Below, piece by piece: positions 29,215 to 37,989 of a stretch of DNA of 64,000 nucleotides. The stretch is from CAVTLG01 sp963802635 (lineage in GTDB: Bacteria; Chloroflexota; Ktedonobacteria; Ktedonobacterales; Ktedonobacteraceae): contig CAWDJJ010000003.1 in the NCBI GenBank assembly GCA_963802635.1, forward strand, positions 186,001 through 250,000. Reading direction: 5' to 3'. The translations under genes were made by a program, and so were the position numbers. The notes below the pieces were generated by a model. That model was not told the origin of the DNA. It made no database searches and saw only the letters and a program-made list of their open reading frames with translations. Positions within the stretch are counted from its first letter, which is position 1. Each line of letters opens with the position of its first letter.

Positions 29215-30228
29215 ATGCGTTCAACTCCGCTTATCGGCATATACACTCGTCCGAGCGATGATCACCTGAGCCGGGTTCTAACCGAACTCCACAAACGCCA
29301 GTTTCCAGTCGTGTGTTTTGATAGCGCCGATTTTCCACAATCGCTCCATCTAACGGCTCGCTTCGACACCGAGCAGGTTAGCTGGCAGGGTGATTTTCTC
29401 CACCAGGAGCAGCACTATCGGCTTGAAGATTTTCGTAGCGTCTGGTATCGTCGTCCGAGTAGAACCTATACGTTTGTCTCGGGTCTTTCTGATGATGGAT
29501 ACTCCTATGCGAAAGCTGAAGCGCAAAGAGGTTTTGAGGGCCTATTACGCAGTTTGCCTTGTTTGTGGGTGAGTCATCCAGACGCGATCCAGGCTGTTGG
29601 ATGGAAGCCAGGACAACTCTCTTCTGCTCAGCACGTGGGACTGCGCGTTCCAAGGACGCTCATCACGAATAATATGCAGGCGGCGCTCCAATTCTTTGAA
29701 GAATGCCAGGAAGAAGTAGTCTATAAGCCACTAAGCCAGGGCGTCCCACATCCAAAAGCGGGAGAAGTATGGCAAGGAGCTGTCTACACCACAAAAATCA
29801 CACGATCCGCTTTACAAGAGCATCTCGAAGCCATCACGATAACGGCAACGATGCTACAAGAGTATATCCCAAAAGCATTCGAACTCCGAGTCAACGTGAT
29901 TGGATCGCAAGTGTTTGCGGCGGAAATCCATTCACAGCACTCAGAGCGCTCCAGAGTAGATTTTCGTTTAGGATATGGGAACCTGCAGTATGCTATTCAT
30001 ACCCTTCCGTCTTCGATTGAACAGGCATGCAGACAGCTTGTACGCTTCTTCCGGTTACAATTTGCGGCGATTGATCTCCTGGTGACACCAGATGGTCAGT
30101 ATGTCTTTGTCGATCTCAATGGAAATGGTCAGTGGGGCTGGATTGAAAATCATACCGGTTTGCCACTGACAGAGACGCTTGTCAACCTCCTGATACGAGG
30201 CAGTGAAGAGGGGCATGAGCAGAAGTAA
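29215..30228 (+). CDS. ATP-grasp ribosomal peptide maturase (graspetide ligase)
   Basis: The 337-residue protein has an ATP-grasp fold of the MvdD/SAV_5884-like peptide maturase type. An N-terminal domain (PLIGIYTRPSDDHLSRVLTE, SVWYRRPSRTYTF) precedes the ATP-binding core: EEVVYKPLSQGVPH with the ATP-contacting Lys, MLQEYIPKAFELRVNVIG with Glu/Arg, AAIDLLVTPDGQYVFVDLNG and NGQWGWIENHTGLPLTETL with the metal-binding Asp and Asn. It would activate Asp/Glu side chains of the precursor as acyl-phosphates and join them to Thr/Ser hydroxyls. It is directly followed by the methyltransferase with no gap (stop 30226-30228, start 30229). Confidence 0.85.
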   Translation: MRSTPLIGIYTRPSDDHLSRVLTELHKRQFPVVCFDSADFPQSLHLTARFDTEQVSWQGDFLHQEQHYRLEDFRSVWYRRPSRTYTFVSGLSDDGYSYAKAEAQRGFEGLLRSLPCLWVSHPDAIQAVGWKPGQLSSAQHVGLRVPRTLITNNMQAALQFFEECQEEVVYKPLSQGVPHPKAGEVWQGAVYTTKITRSALQEHLEAITITATMLQEYIPKAFELRVNVIGSQVFAAEIHSQHSERSRVDFRLGYGNLQYAIHTLPSSIEQACRQLVRFFRLQFAAIDLLVTPDGQYVFVDLNGNGQWGWIENHTGLPLTETLVNLLIRGSEEGHEQK

Positions 30229-31386
30229 ATGGAGCATGATGAACACTTCTATCAACAAGCGTTAGCCAGAAAGCTTGCTACGAATGATCCGTCGCTTTCA
30301 GAACAGATTATTCAGGCATTCCGTGTGATCCCTCGTCATCTGTTTGTTGACCATTATTATGTCCACGAGAGAAGCGCAAGTCATGCGTGGACCAGATACG
30401 AGGAAGAAACGTCTCCTGCATGGTATGAGCAGGTCTATCGTGACGATGCGCTGGTAACAGGTGTTGATCAGTATGGGCGCACTTTGAGTTCTAGTTCTCA
30501 ACCTGCGGTGATGGCATCGATGCTTGAGATGCTTGCGGTCAGACCGGGGATGCGCGTACTGGAAATTGGCACAGGCAGTGGATATAATACCGCTCTGCTG
30601 GCGCATCTTGTTGGCGATCCTCGCCTCATCACGACCATCGATATTGATGCTGATGTGATAGAGAGCGCAAAACAGATCATCCCCCAGGTCATTGGGGAAG
30701 GGATGACCATTCTCCAGGCTGATGGAAGTCATGGGTATGCCATCAACGCGCCCTATGATCGCGTACTTATCACTGCCAGTACTCCCACGCTCTCACGTTC
30801 CTGGCTAGAGCAACTTGCTCCTGGCGGAACAATTGTCGGCGTTCTGCAACCGCAATATGCCTTGCTTGGTGGATTGCTCAAAGCAGAGAAAAGCGAGGAG
30901 AAGTTGAATGGGAAGATTCTTCAACCGGCATCTTTTATGCTGCTACGGTCTGCTCATTATCGGAAGAGAAGCATCCAAATCGATTTCCACGCTCCGATCT
31001 GTGCTTCATTCCCTTTTGATCCTATGTTGTTCCAAACACAGTTATTGCGAGAGAATCATGATTTCACCTTCTTTCTCTATTATGATCTTCCAGATCTTCA
31101 CGTTTTTCAGAAAGCGAAAGCTCTCTTCTTGTATCAGGAGACCTTTCCTCAAGGGTACCTTGTCTTTCGGCAGGACGCCTCTTTTTCCCACGTGGCATTG
31201 CATGGAGAGCAAGCTGTTGCTTGTGAACTTTGGAATCGGTTGCTTCGGGCCGCTACTTTTTGGGATCGTGTTGGACGACCCACCATCACGCAGTATCTGT
31301 TTGAGATGGATAAGAAACGTCGAATGCTCTCCCTTCACACTCCCTTTGGTATGGTCTGGCCCTTCGTAGCTACACAAATAGCCTGA
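30229..31386 (+). CDS. PCMT-type O-methyltransferase of the ATP-grasp peptide system
   Basis: The 385-residue protein resembles protein-L-isoaspartate O-methyltransferase. It has AFRVIPRHLFVDHYYV, the substrate-site segment RTLSSSSQPAVMASMLEML, and the SAM-binding motif I VLEIGTGSGYNTALLAHLV, followed by ITTIDIDADVI and LAPGGTIVGVL. Beyond about residue 215 it has a 170-residue C-terminal extension seen in the RiPP-associated subfamily but not in housekeeping PCMT. In characterised graspetides with such partners (fuscimiditide) the enzyme methylates one Asp, which then cyclises to an aspartimide. Its last codons overlap, on the other strand, the N-terminal fragment of the broken GNAT gene. 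Confidence 0.85.
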   Translation: MEHDEHFYQQALARKLATNDPSLSEQIIQAFRVIPRHLFVDHYYVHERSASHAWTRYEEETSPAWYEQVYRDDALVTGVDQYGRTLSSSSQPAVMASMLEMLAVRPGMRVLEIGTGSGYNTALLAHLVGDPRLITTIDIDADVIESAKQIIPQVIGEGMTILQADGSHGYAINAPYDRVLITASTPTLSRSWLEQLAPGGTIVGVLQPQYALLGGLLKAEKSEEKLNGKILQPASFMLLRSAHYRKRSIQIDFHAPICASFPFDPMLFQTQLLRENHDFTFFLYYDLPDLHVFQKAKALFLYQETFPQGYLVFRQDASFSHVALHGEQAVACELWNRLLRAATFWDRVGRPTITQYLFEMDKKRRMLSLHTPFGMVWPFVATQIA

Positions 31387-31467
31387 CTCGCGAAATAATT
31401 TGAGGTGCAAGGCAACCAATTCATCCAGATCATCGACCGTTGCTCTCCGAACGGCAATGGCTGACAT
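31375..31467 (-). pseudogene. GNAT acetyltransferase, N-terminal fragment
   Basis: Starting at ATG 31467 behind GAGGAG, 31 residues read as the first strand and helix of a GNAT enzyme: SAIAVRRATVDDLDELVALH then LKLFRESGYL. After that the frame runs antisense into the methyltransferase gene and loses GNAT character. The matching C-terminal half is at 28619-28838. About 40-50 residues of the middle appear to be lost. Confidence 0.7.
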
Positions 31468-31597
31468 AACATTTCTCCTCATTATTATGGATGGAAACTT
31501 TGGGATAGAATAGTATTGTAGTATACCTAACTTTCATGTATAAAAAAGGAGATAACGAAGACGCTTGCCACTTGATCTGACATGCAAGTAAGCTCCT

Positions 31598-33088
31598 TTA
31601 TACTTGTTCTTTCAGCTTTATCAGCTCCGTAAGCGTTTCATCGACTCGTTCATCAAGGTTCTTTACCGTCGCACTATTCTTCCAGGGGTCTAACGCTCTT
31701 CTTCCCTTGTAGATACGCTGGAGAACAACCAGTGATTTTGTTTGCGCTGTCATATCCAAAGAGTGAAGGATCAACTCACAGGCAGTCTTTACGTCTCCGA
31801 GCTGTGCATGCACTGTCCCTATATCAGCGAAAAGCGTTGAGCGACGACGGAGCGATGTTGGATCACACAGCATAAGCGCTTCCTGTAACGCAGGGAGTGC
31901 ACGTTCCGGTTGACGTAGCCGAACGAAGCAGGCCCCTTCGTATCCGGCGGCTCGCGATGGATTAAAACCTGTTGCGTAGATATCATCAGTGAAAGAAGTT
32001 GGTAACGTCACGTTTCTTGACTGTTCTAATGAACGTAAGCACCCATCAACATCCCCCATCATTGCGTGTATTTCCGCCTCTATCGCCGAGAGCCAGGGTT
32101 TCAGTCGTTGGTTGTGGATGTCGTTTCTTTGTGCCTCGCGGAGCAGAGGAAGTGCCTGCTGTGGTTGTCCCCAGTAGATCAACAGGAGGGCAATACGCCC
32201 AACGCCATTGGCCCACAAATCCCTATTATGGGTATCTTGCGCAATTTTCAGCGAGAACTTGTAGTAGTCCCATGCGAGATGGTATTCCCGAATATCGTGA
32301 AACGTTTTTCCGAGGAGTAATGCATTCTCACTGACAAGCATACAAAGTTTCTCATAGATCGGTGTTGGGTGAGACTCTTTTAAGAGCTGTGCAATGACCG
32401 TAAAATGGCCCGAAATGCCGCTTAATAGGTCAATCGACGCATTTTTGCTCAGTCCCCAATACTTTTGCGTAATGACAGCTAAGTCTCCTAACGCTTCCTC
32501 ATCTATATGGGAGGGACGTGCAATAATCATCTCAAGCCGTTCCCTGCTGCTTTGAGGTAACAATGCAGAAGGGGAAAGTGTGAGAGCAGCACAGGCAGCA
32601 TTCAGCATATCGTGCAGAATTTGGCGACGTGATATCATCAACATATCCACATGAGGAAGCACGAGGGAAACATTGCTCGACGTTTCAAGAAACTCTTTCC
32701 GAACTTTTTCGAGGTGTTGTATTGGCTCTATGCCAGATATCTCTGGATCTCCCTGAGAAATAGCCTGGAATGGAATGGGATGTTCTTCATCCTCATGCAT
32801 TCCAGGCAATGGTGAAATTCCTTTTGACTGATCCACGGTCTCTATGATACGACGTTCAGGAACGTTTGTCCCCCGTCGCGTTTTCTTCTTGGACGAGCGC
32901 TCCAGTCCTAATTCGACTACGGACTTGCCGTACACTTCACAAAGACGATAAATATGGAATGGGTGAGGATCTGCCATGCCTCGTTCCCATTGGCTTAGTG
33001 TTCGCCTTGTCACACCGACCCGCTCAGCAGCTTGCTCTTGAGACCAGCCCTTCTGGTAGCGGGCTGCCGCTAATTGTGCTCGTTCCAT
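31598..33088 (-). CDS. XRE-family regulator with TPR-like C-terminal domain
   Basis: The 496-residue protein has an N-terminal HTH (ARYQKGWSQEQAAERVGVTR then RTLSQWERGMADP, residues about 7-45), a basic linker (SSKKKTRRG), and a helical C-terminal region of about 350 residues with TPR-like units (AWDYYKFSLKIAQDTHNRDL, QALPLLREAQ, ALPALQEALMLCDP). It resembles Ktedonobacterial and actinobacterial peptide- or ligand-sensing XRE-TPR regulators. The chosen ATG at 33088 has AGAGG upstream. It faces away from the operon starting at 33345, so it could control the nearby genes or the RiPP cluster; this is not shown. Confidence 0.75.
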   Translation of the reverse strand: MERAQLAAARYQKGWSQEQAAERVGVTRRTLSQWERGMADPHPFHIYRLCEVYGKSVVELGLERSSKKKTRRGTNVPERRIIETVDQSKGISPLPGMHEDEEHPIPFQAISQGDPEISGIEPIQHLEKVRKEFLETSSNVSLVLPHVDMLMISRRQILHDMLNAACAALTLSPSALLPQSSRERLEMIIARPSHIDEEALGDLAVITQKYWGLSKNASIDLLSGISGHFTVIAQLLKESHPTPIYEKLCMLVSENALLLGKTFHDIREYHLAWDYYKFSLKIAQDTHNRDLWANGVGRIALLLIYWGQPQQALPLLREAQRNDIHNQRLKPWLSAIEAEIHAMMGDVDGCLRSLEQSRNVTLPTSFTDDIYATGFNPSRAAGYEGACFVRLRQPERALPALQEALMLCDPTSLRRRSTLFADIGTVHAQLGDVKTACELILHSLDMTAQTKSLVVLQRIYKGRRALDPWKNSATVKNLDERVDETLTELIKLKEQV

Positions 33089-33344
33089 AGGTATTCCTCT
33101 TAAACTCTCCCACCTCATGTGCTATTGAGCCATTTCCGCGCCTATTGTATCGCTTTTCCCTCTTCCTGTCGAGTGTGGTTTGTTGGAGAAACAAGTCAAA
33201 GTATACAGAACGACCCTAAAATTCCCATCTGATCTCTAGAAAACGACACAAAAAAGACACAGAACATCATAGTAATAGATAGGTGATGCAACCTATACTC
33301 TGCGTAGAGCGTTCAGAAAAAGCATTTTTAAAGGAGCAGATACC

Positions 33345-33569
33345 ATGCCAGAAAATAGAAGCGAAGTAGCAAAATTGCGAGCAGAAATAGAATCCGTGTG
33401 TTTCTCGATGAATCTCGCATTGCACGGGTTAGCACAAAAAGCATCTCACAGTATCATCAACAATCAGTACAAAAGCCTTGATCAGCAGCGTGACCGTCTC
33501 GCAACTATGATTGGGGAAGAAGCTGCAACGGAAACTGTCTATGATGCCTATAATTCTATCATTCAATAA
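33345..33569 (+). CDS. Small hypothetical helical protein
   Basis: A 74-residue, mostly helical soluble protein (VAKLRAEIESVCFSMNLALH, then YKSLDQQRDRLATMIGEEAA) with a strong AAAGGAG site 7 bp before ATG 33345. No family is recognised. It lies 23 bp upstream of the methyltransferase and is probably the first gene of that operon. Confidence 0.6.
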   Translation: MPENRSEVAKLRAEIESVCFSMNLALHGLAQKASHSIINNQYKSLDQQRDRLATMIGEEAATETVYDAYNSIIQ

Positions 33570-33592
33570 ATGCAAGAAAGGATTGGTGTCAT

Positions 33593-34429
33593 ATGACCAA
33601 TGATTACCCCATGAACATCGAAGACCCAACAGAAACCGCGCGACTGATCGACCAGGACCAACTCTTTACTCGTGCGATGGGAGGACTCTTTGCCGAGCGC
33701 GAAGACGTGGCATCCATGCATATGATCCTTGACTTGGCGTGCGGGCCTGGCAGTTGGGTGCTTGATGTCGCCTACGAGTATCCCGCGTGCGAGGTGATCG
33801 GCGTCGATCTCAGTCGGACGATGATCGAGTACGCTCATGCTCGTGCCACTTCACAAATGCGTGCCAACGCCACTTTCGAAATGATGGATATCACCCAACC
33901 GCTGCAGTTCGCTGATGCATCTGTTGACCTGATCAACGCACGTTGCATCGAAAGTTTTCTTTCTCCCTCGTTGTGGCCTGCGCTGCTGGCCGAATGTCGG
34001 CGGGTGCTCAAACCAGGCGGCGTGTTGCGCCTGACCGAGATCGAGGGCAGCATTTCCAATAGCGCTCCCTTACAGAAATTGAGCGCTTGTCTCTTCGAGG
34101 CCCTTTGTCTCCAGGGAAGAACGTTTTCCATCGATGGACGTTCGCTGGGCATCGTGCACATGCTCGGGCCTTTGCTCAAAAACGCCGGATTTCAGCACAT
34201 TGGCAAGCGACCATTCATCCTGGATACGACCTATAATGAGCCTTTGTACTACGCGTCTAGCGAAAACGCCAAAGTCACCTTTCTTCAGCTCAAACCCTAC
34301 CTGCTGGATTCTGGCCTCATCTCGGAGGAAATCTTTGAAGAGACGTATTGGCAGCTCGTGAGCGACCTGTATGATCAAAACTTCGTCTGCCTCTCCTTCG
34401 GGATCACAGCTTGGGGAGTCACGCCATGA
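33593..34429 (+). CDS. Class I SAM-dependent methyltransferase
   Basis: The 278-residue protein has the Rossmann methyltransferase motifs: MILDLACGPGSWVLDVAYEY (motif I), VIGVDLSRTMIEYAHARA (acidic residue binding the SAM ribose), FEMMDITQPLQFADASVDLI and LLAECRRVLKPGGVLRLTEI. The C-terminal third is specific and likely sets the substrate, which is unknown. Its stop at 34427-34429 overlaps the ATGATG start of the next small gene, so the two are translationally coupled. Confidence 0.85.
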   Translation: MTNDYPMNIEDPTETARLIDQDQLFTRAMGGLFAEREDVASMHMILDLACGPGSWVLDVAYEYPACEVIGVDLSRTMIEYAHARATSQMRANATFEMMDITQPLQFADASVDLINARCIESFLSPSLWPALLAECRRVLKPGGVLRLTEIEGSISNSAPLQKLSACLFEALCLQGRTFSIDGRSLGIVHMLGPLLKNAGFQHIGKRPFILDTTYNEPLYYASSENAKVTFLQLKPYLLDSGLISEEIFEETYWQLVSDLYDQNFVCLSFGITAWGVTP

Positions 34430-34666
34430 TGAACAACGAGAAAAAAACCGAATTTCAAGCAATTACGACAACAGCAGAGCATGCGGATCAAGGATCTGGC
34501 GAAGAAAGCCGGGGTGCAGCCACGAGAAGTCTATGCGATGGAGGTCGGCATTCCCGTGGAGGTACATGTGGCTCAAAAGATCCTGAATGCCTTCTCTCAA
34601 CTTGTCGACCAGACATATACTCTTGAGGACGTACGGGTACGCATCAAGAAAGACGCGGGAACATGA
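34426..34666 (+). pseudogene. Small HTH-like protein, paralogue 1, frameshifted in an A7 run
   Basis: From ATG 34426 the frame reads MMNNEKK and then goes astray. Dropping one A of the A7 run at 34441-34447 gives PNFKQLRQQQSMRIKDLAKK then AGVQPREVYAMEVGIPVEVH and QTYTLEDVRVRIKKDAGT, 79 residues in all. This aligns with the two genes that follow: a QLRxxY N-terminus, a helix-turn-helix-like core ending in A/D-M-x-x-G-I/L-P-V, and a closing Y-T-L-E-D-V strand. The A-run could also permit slippage, so the protein may still be made. It starts inside the methyltransferase stop and ends on the next start (ATGA). Confidence 0.65.
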
Positions 34667-34894
34667 GCTGCAATCCCACGCTCTCGCAGCTCAGAGCACA
34701 GTATCATTTCGAGATCCCAGCCCTCGCAACCGAGGCTGGGGTCGGGGAATCGCGTCGTCTACGCCATGCTGCGAGGCTTGCCCGTGAGGCGTCCAGAAGC
34801 CGAGAACGTTCTCGCTGGACTCACTAGGCTGCTCCAGAGCGAGTGGGATTTCACGCTTGATATGGTGGATGTCGTTCTCAAAGAGGAGCCATAA
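34663..34894 (+). pseudogene. Small HTH-like protein, paralogue 2, frameshifted in a G4 run
   Basis: The ATG at 34663 overlaps the preceding stop. The frame reads SCNPTLSQLRAQYHFEIPAL then ATEAGVG; after dropping one G of 34744-34747 it continues NRVVYAMLRGLPVRRPEAEN and VLAGLTRLLQSEWDFTLDMV to a TAA at 34892. The rebuilt 76-residue protein aligns over its length with paralogues 1 and 3. Without the correction it ends early at ERSRWTH. Confidence 0.6.
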
Positions 34895-34896
34895 GT

Positions 34897-35346
34897 ATGC
34901 AAAAACAAACAATCCTGCTAGAGACAACCATTGAGGAACTACGGGCCATGAATCAGGCTATTCGCTCTTATCAGATGTATATCGAGAGCTTATCAACGGA
35001 ACCAACGACGCTAGGAGCAACATTACAGGCATACGAAGAGCGCATTCTCAGGCAGTATCCAGCAAGTGCTCTGCCAGCAGAGATCAGTGGGCCGCCACAG
35101 GAGACGCGCCCAACCTTCAAACAGCTCCGCCAGCTTTACGGGATCACCGTTGAGCAGTTGATCGAGGAGACGCACCTTGACTCGACGGAAGTTCTGCTGG
35201 TGGATGCCTCCGGCATTGGCAAGTCAGCAGTGATTGATGCGTTACTGCAAGCCTTATCCAGGCTCAGCGGGGAAACCTATACCAGGCTCAACGTCGGAGG
35301 ACTCTCCTTTACCTTAGAGACGGTTGAGGTGACGACGAGAGCGTGA
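34897..35346 (+). CDS. HTH-like protein, paralogue 3, with N-terminal helical extension
   Basis: A 149-residue protein. The first 65 residues are a helical segment (LLETTIEELRAMNQAIRSYQ). The rest repeats the pattern of the two preceding small genes: PTFKQLRQLYGITVEQLIEE then THLDSTEVLLVDASGIGKSA and LQALSRLSGETYTRLNVGGL. The family is unnamed to me. The predicted helix-turn-helix suggests DNA or protein binding. It starts 2 bp after paralogue 2, and its TGA overlaps the GTG of the next gene. Confidence 0.65.
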   Translation: MQKQTILLETTIEELRAMNQAIRSYQMYIESLSTEPTTLGATLQAYEERILRQYPASALPAEISGPPQETRPTFKQLRQLYGITVEQLIEETHLDSTEVLLVDASGIGKSAVIDALLQALSRLSGETYTRLNVGGLSFTLETVEVTTRA

Positions 35347-35687
35347 ACAAGAACGAGCAAGGATTCAAGCAGACGTCAGAAGAGCTAGCGGCTATGATAG
35401 GAGACGTCAGCCTCTTTTTCGATCAGCAGAGCCTTCGGGAGATTGGCAAAGATGAGATACAGAGGACCGAGCAACTCTTACACAACGCTGTCAGGCAGTG
35501 CAAAGAACGGCAAAAGAAGCAAGAGAGTATGCAGAGGTTGGAGCAGGCCGCCAAGGCATTGCAACGAGCCAGGGGACACATCAACGGGAGAAATGAGCGG
35601 TCTCGTGGGTTTTATGAGTCCATTCGGACGGCGCAGAGATTGATCGATGAAGCACTCAAACAGTGGAACGGAGAGCAAGGAGGCTAA
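35343..35687 (+). CDS. Hypothetical coiled-coil protein
   Basis: A 114-residue, all-helical charged protein (GKDEIQRTEQLLHNAVRQCK then ERQKKQESMQRLEQAAKALQ) starting at a GTG that overlaps the previous stop (GTGA). No membrane helix or known domain. Tight coupling places it as the last gene of the operon that begins with the methyltransferase, so it probably acts with the small HTH-like proteins. Confidence 0.65.
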   Translation: MNKNEQGFKQTSEELAAMIGDVSLFFDQQSLREIGKDEIQRTEQLLHNAVRQCKERQKKQESMQRLEQAAKALQRARGHINGRNERSRGFYESIRTAQRLIDEALKQWNGEQGG

Positions 35688-35754
35688 CCACGGGCGTCTT
35701 CTGTCGTTGCTTTCTGCCAAGCCACACGCAAAAGTTTAACGTAGAAGGAGAAAG

Positions 35755-35982
35755 ATGAAGCAATCTGGCATGCTTTATATACAAGATGGTTGTGTGTACT
35801 TCATCGCGGATGATCCATTTGACCGTTTTACGCTTGTTACAGGTTCAAAGCTGGAAGTTCATTTGGATGGGAGATGGTGTCACGCCAGCATCTATTATGA
35901 TAAGGGATATGTTCTCGTATTTCATGATCGATCTATTTGTGGTCTCATTTCTGGTATGAAGTCCCGTTTAAACAGAAAATAG
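35755..35982 (+). CDS. DUF5348-like small protein
   Basis: A 75-residue beta-rich protein (MLYIQDGCVYFIADDPFDRF then TLVTGSKLEVHLDGRWCHAS and YVLVFHDRSICGLISGMKSR) behind AGAAGGAG. It resembles DUF5348 domain proteins, small barrels often near mobile elements; function unknown. Confidence 0.6.
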   Translation: MKQSGMLYIQDGCVYFIADDPFDRFTLVTGSKLEVHLDGRWCHASIYYDKGYVLVFHDRSICGLISGMKSRLNRK

Positions 35983-36027
35983 GATGAATAGAGTCTTCTC
36001 TCTCAATAGCAGAAAACAGGCATAACC

Positions 36028-36270
36028 ATGCGTATTAATGAAATAAAAGCAGCGCTTCACACATTGCTGGAATGCGAAGTGTACATTTCTGGTTCTGCAT
36101 ACCTGGATGCGGGCTGGTACCGGGCCATCATCCAATGCGTTGATGAGACCGTGCAAGGCGTTTGCACGGTTTTCCTGTATTGTCCCGATATCTACAGAGG
36201 AGCAGACGTCAGGGTGTGTGGACGAGGAGAGAACATACGGTTACTACGGATCATTTCTTGCCTCGTTTGA
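36028..36270 (+). CDS. Small hypothetical protein, barrel-like
   Basis: An 80-residue protein (RINEIKAALHTLLECEVYIS then AGWYRAIIQCVDETVQGVCT) of similar size and beta-rich look to its neighbour 45 bp upstream, with ACAGG before ATG 36028. No family recognised; co-transcription with the DUF5348-like gene is likely. Confidence 0.45.
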   Translation: MRINEIKAALHTLLECEVYISGSAYLDAGWYRAIIQCVDETVQGVCTVFLYCPDIYRGADVRVCGRGENIRLLRIISCLV

Positions 36271-36774
36271 CAGTGGTTGCCTTTGGAGCAGCGGATATTC
36301 CCACAATCACCAATAGAAGAGAAGAGAAGATTATATGTCATTGCCTGTGGTAGCTACTCCAGGAAAAAAGGAAATGAGAGCAAGGATGGGAAATGAACAG
36401 CAAAAGGCAACGCAACGCGAGAAACCTACACCGAAATGTTGCTGCACAACGTTCTAATAACAGTACAACAATACTAGCGTGAAGCAACTGCTATTCAGGC
36501 TCTCTACAGCAAGCTATCAGGCCAATAGGGCCATTGACTATACTGTATCAGCATTCAGAGAGTATACTGGAAAGCGGCAGACAGATATTCTATGCTGGAA
36601 GTACGCCCTGCTTTTCTCAGCGTATCGAAAGCTATGCACAGCGCGGAACGGCTGAGCGTTGTGACCACTTGAAACACAGAGACGTTGTATAATCGGCACT
36701 ATTCTCGCACCTACGTGTCAGGGTATGCGCACTGAACGTCTTACACTTCCTTGCGTGAGGAGAAAACCATTCGT
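36271..36774. other. Intergenic region upstream of the exopolysaccharide operon
   Basis: About 500 bp. No reading frame is supported. It must contain the promoter of the exopolysaccharide genes; a consensus TATAAT lies at 36688-36693. Confidence 0.45.
36665..36693 (+). promoter_or_regulatory. Candidate -10 element of the exopolysaccharide operon
   Basis: A perfect TATAAT at 36688-36693 lies 81 bp before the first glycosyltransferase start. The hexamer 17 bp upstream (CCACTT) is a poor -35; TTGAAA at 36669-36674 is too close (13 bp). So only the -10 is well supported. Confidence 0.3.
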
Positions 36775-37968
36775 ATGCACATAGGCATCAATGCACAGTT
36801 GTTATCCTCCGGGCAAAATTATCGCAATGGCGGGGTTAGCCATTACATACGTTACCTCCTGACTGAACTAGCCAGGCAACCGGGGCAACATGAGTATACA
36901 GTATTCGTGAATGGACAGGGGATCATCGACCAGCTCCCGCCGCATCCACAGATTACCTATATCTCCGCTCCCTGGTCGGAAACACGACCCGCCACACGCA
37001 TTGCCTGGGAACAGCTTACACTGCCTGGATTGCTTCGTCAGAGGCATATTGATGTGTTGCATTCGCCGGTGAATGTGCTTCCCGAGTTGCTACCAGCCAG
37101 GTGCGCAACCGTTATCACGTTGCATGATCTCGCGTTCTTGCGTTTTCCCCATGTTTTGACGCGGGCGAAACGTCTGTATCATCGAACTTTTACCATCCAT
37201 AGTTTACGCAGTGCAACTATGATTATTAGCGTCTCAGAAAGTACGAAACGCGATATTTACGAACTCGTGGGCATTCCCGCTGAACGTATAGAAACCGTTT
37301 ATCCCTGCATTGACGAGCGTTTCTCTGGGTCCGTCGATGAGCAGAGCATGCACACATTTCGTGAACAACACGCACTCACCGAGGATTTTCTGCTCTATCT
37401 TGGTACATTAGAACCACGCAAGAACATCCCTACGTTGCTTGAGGCATATGCTAGCTTGCGTCAACGCTATGCACGACGCGAAAAGCTGGTGCTAGCAGGC
37501 GGCAAAGGCTGGCTCTATGACGCTATTTTTGCCAGGGTACGCCAGCTAGGTCTGGAAAATGAGGTCGTATTTCCTGGTTTTGTGCCGGAAAATGAACAAG
37601 CATTGTGGTACCATACAGCAGCAGCCTTCGTCTATCCTTCACTTTATGAAGGCTTTGGTCTACCTGTCGCGGAAGCACTGGCCTGTGGAACACCAGTCGT
37701 CACATCAAATGTCTCCAGTTTGCCAGAGGCAGGCGCAGGCATTGCTCTCTGTGTCAATCCAACCAACGTGCAGGCACTGGTCGAGGCATTTTACCAGGCG
37801 TTAACTGACCAGGCATGGCGCGTCCAATGCCGCGCACAGGCTCCCACGATCACACAGTTATTCTCTGCCCATACCATGGCTGAACAAACGATTACCGTCT
37901 ATGAACGAGCAGCGGCGCTCCATGCAGAACAGAAAGGTTCTCGCTATCGTATATCGTCTATCCAGTAG
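36775..37968 (+). CDS. GT4 family glycosyltransferase
   Basis: The 397-residue retaining GT-B enzyme opens with MHIGINAQLLSSGQNYRNGG and has the linker QLTLPGLLRQRHIDVLHSPV, the acceptor-side VITLHDLAFLRFPHVL, FLLYLGTLEPRKNIPTLLEA at the start of the nucleotide-sugar domain, and the donor-binding EGFGLPVAEALACGTPVVTS (E-x7-E). It probably adds a sugar to an undecaprenyl-linked exopolysaccharide intermediate on the cytosolic side. I choose ATG 36775; GTGAGGAG lies 12 bp upstream, which is slightly far, so a non-ATG start nearer is possible. First gene of a same-strand run to 42386. Confidence 0.85.
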   Translation: MHIGINAQLLSSGQNYRNGGVSHYIRYLLTELARQPGQHEYTVFVNGQGIIDQLPPHPQITYISAPWSETRPATRIAWEQLTLPGLLRQRHIDVLHSPVNVLPELLPARCATVITLHDLAFLRFPHVLTRAKRLYHRTFTIHSLRSATMIISVSESTKRDIYELVGIPAERIETVYPCIDERFSGSVDEQSMHTFREQHALTEDFLLYLGTLEPRKNIPTLLEAYASLRQRYARREKLVLAGGKGWLYDAIFARVRQLGLENEVVFPGFVPENEQALWYHTAAAFVYPSLYEGFGLPVAEALACGTPVVTSNVSSLPEAGAGIALCVNPTNVQALVEAFYQALTDQAWRVQCRAQAPTITQLFSAHTMAEQTITVYERAAALHAEQKGSRYRISSIQ

Positions 37969-37989
37969 CATGCAAAGATAGTATAAATT

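Noticed and set aside
31042..31482. 146-codon minus-strand frame as a complete gene
   Set aside because: Only the first 31 residues after ATG 31467 look real (GNAT N-terminus); the rest is antisense to the methyltransferase.
34441..34447. A7 run as a programmed slippage site in mini-HTH gene 1
   Set aside because: Transcriptional slippage is possible, but seven other host genes show the same direction of shift at unrelated sequences, so a common cause is more likely.
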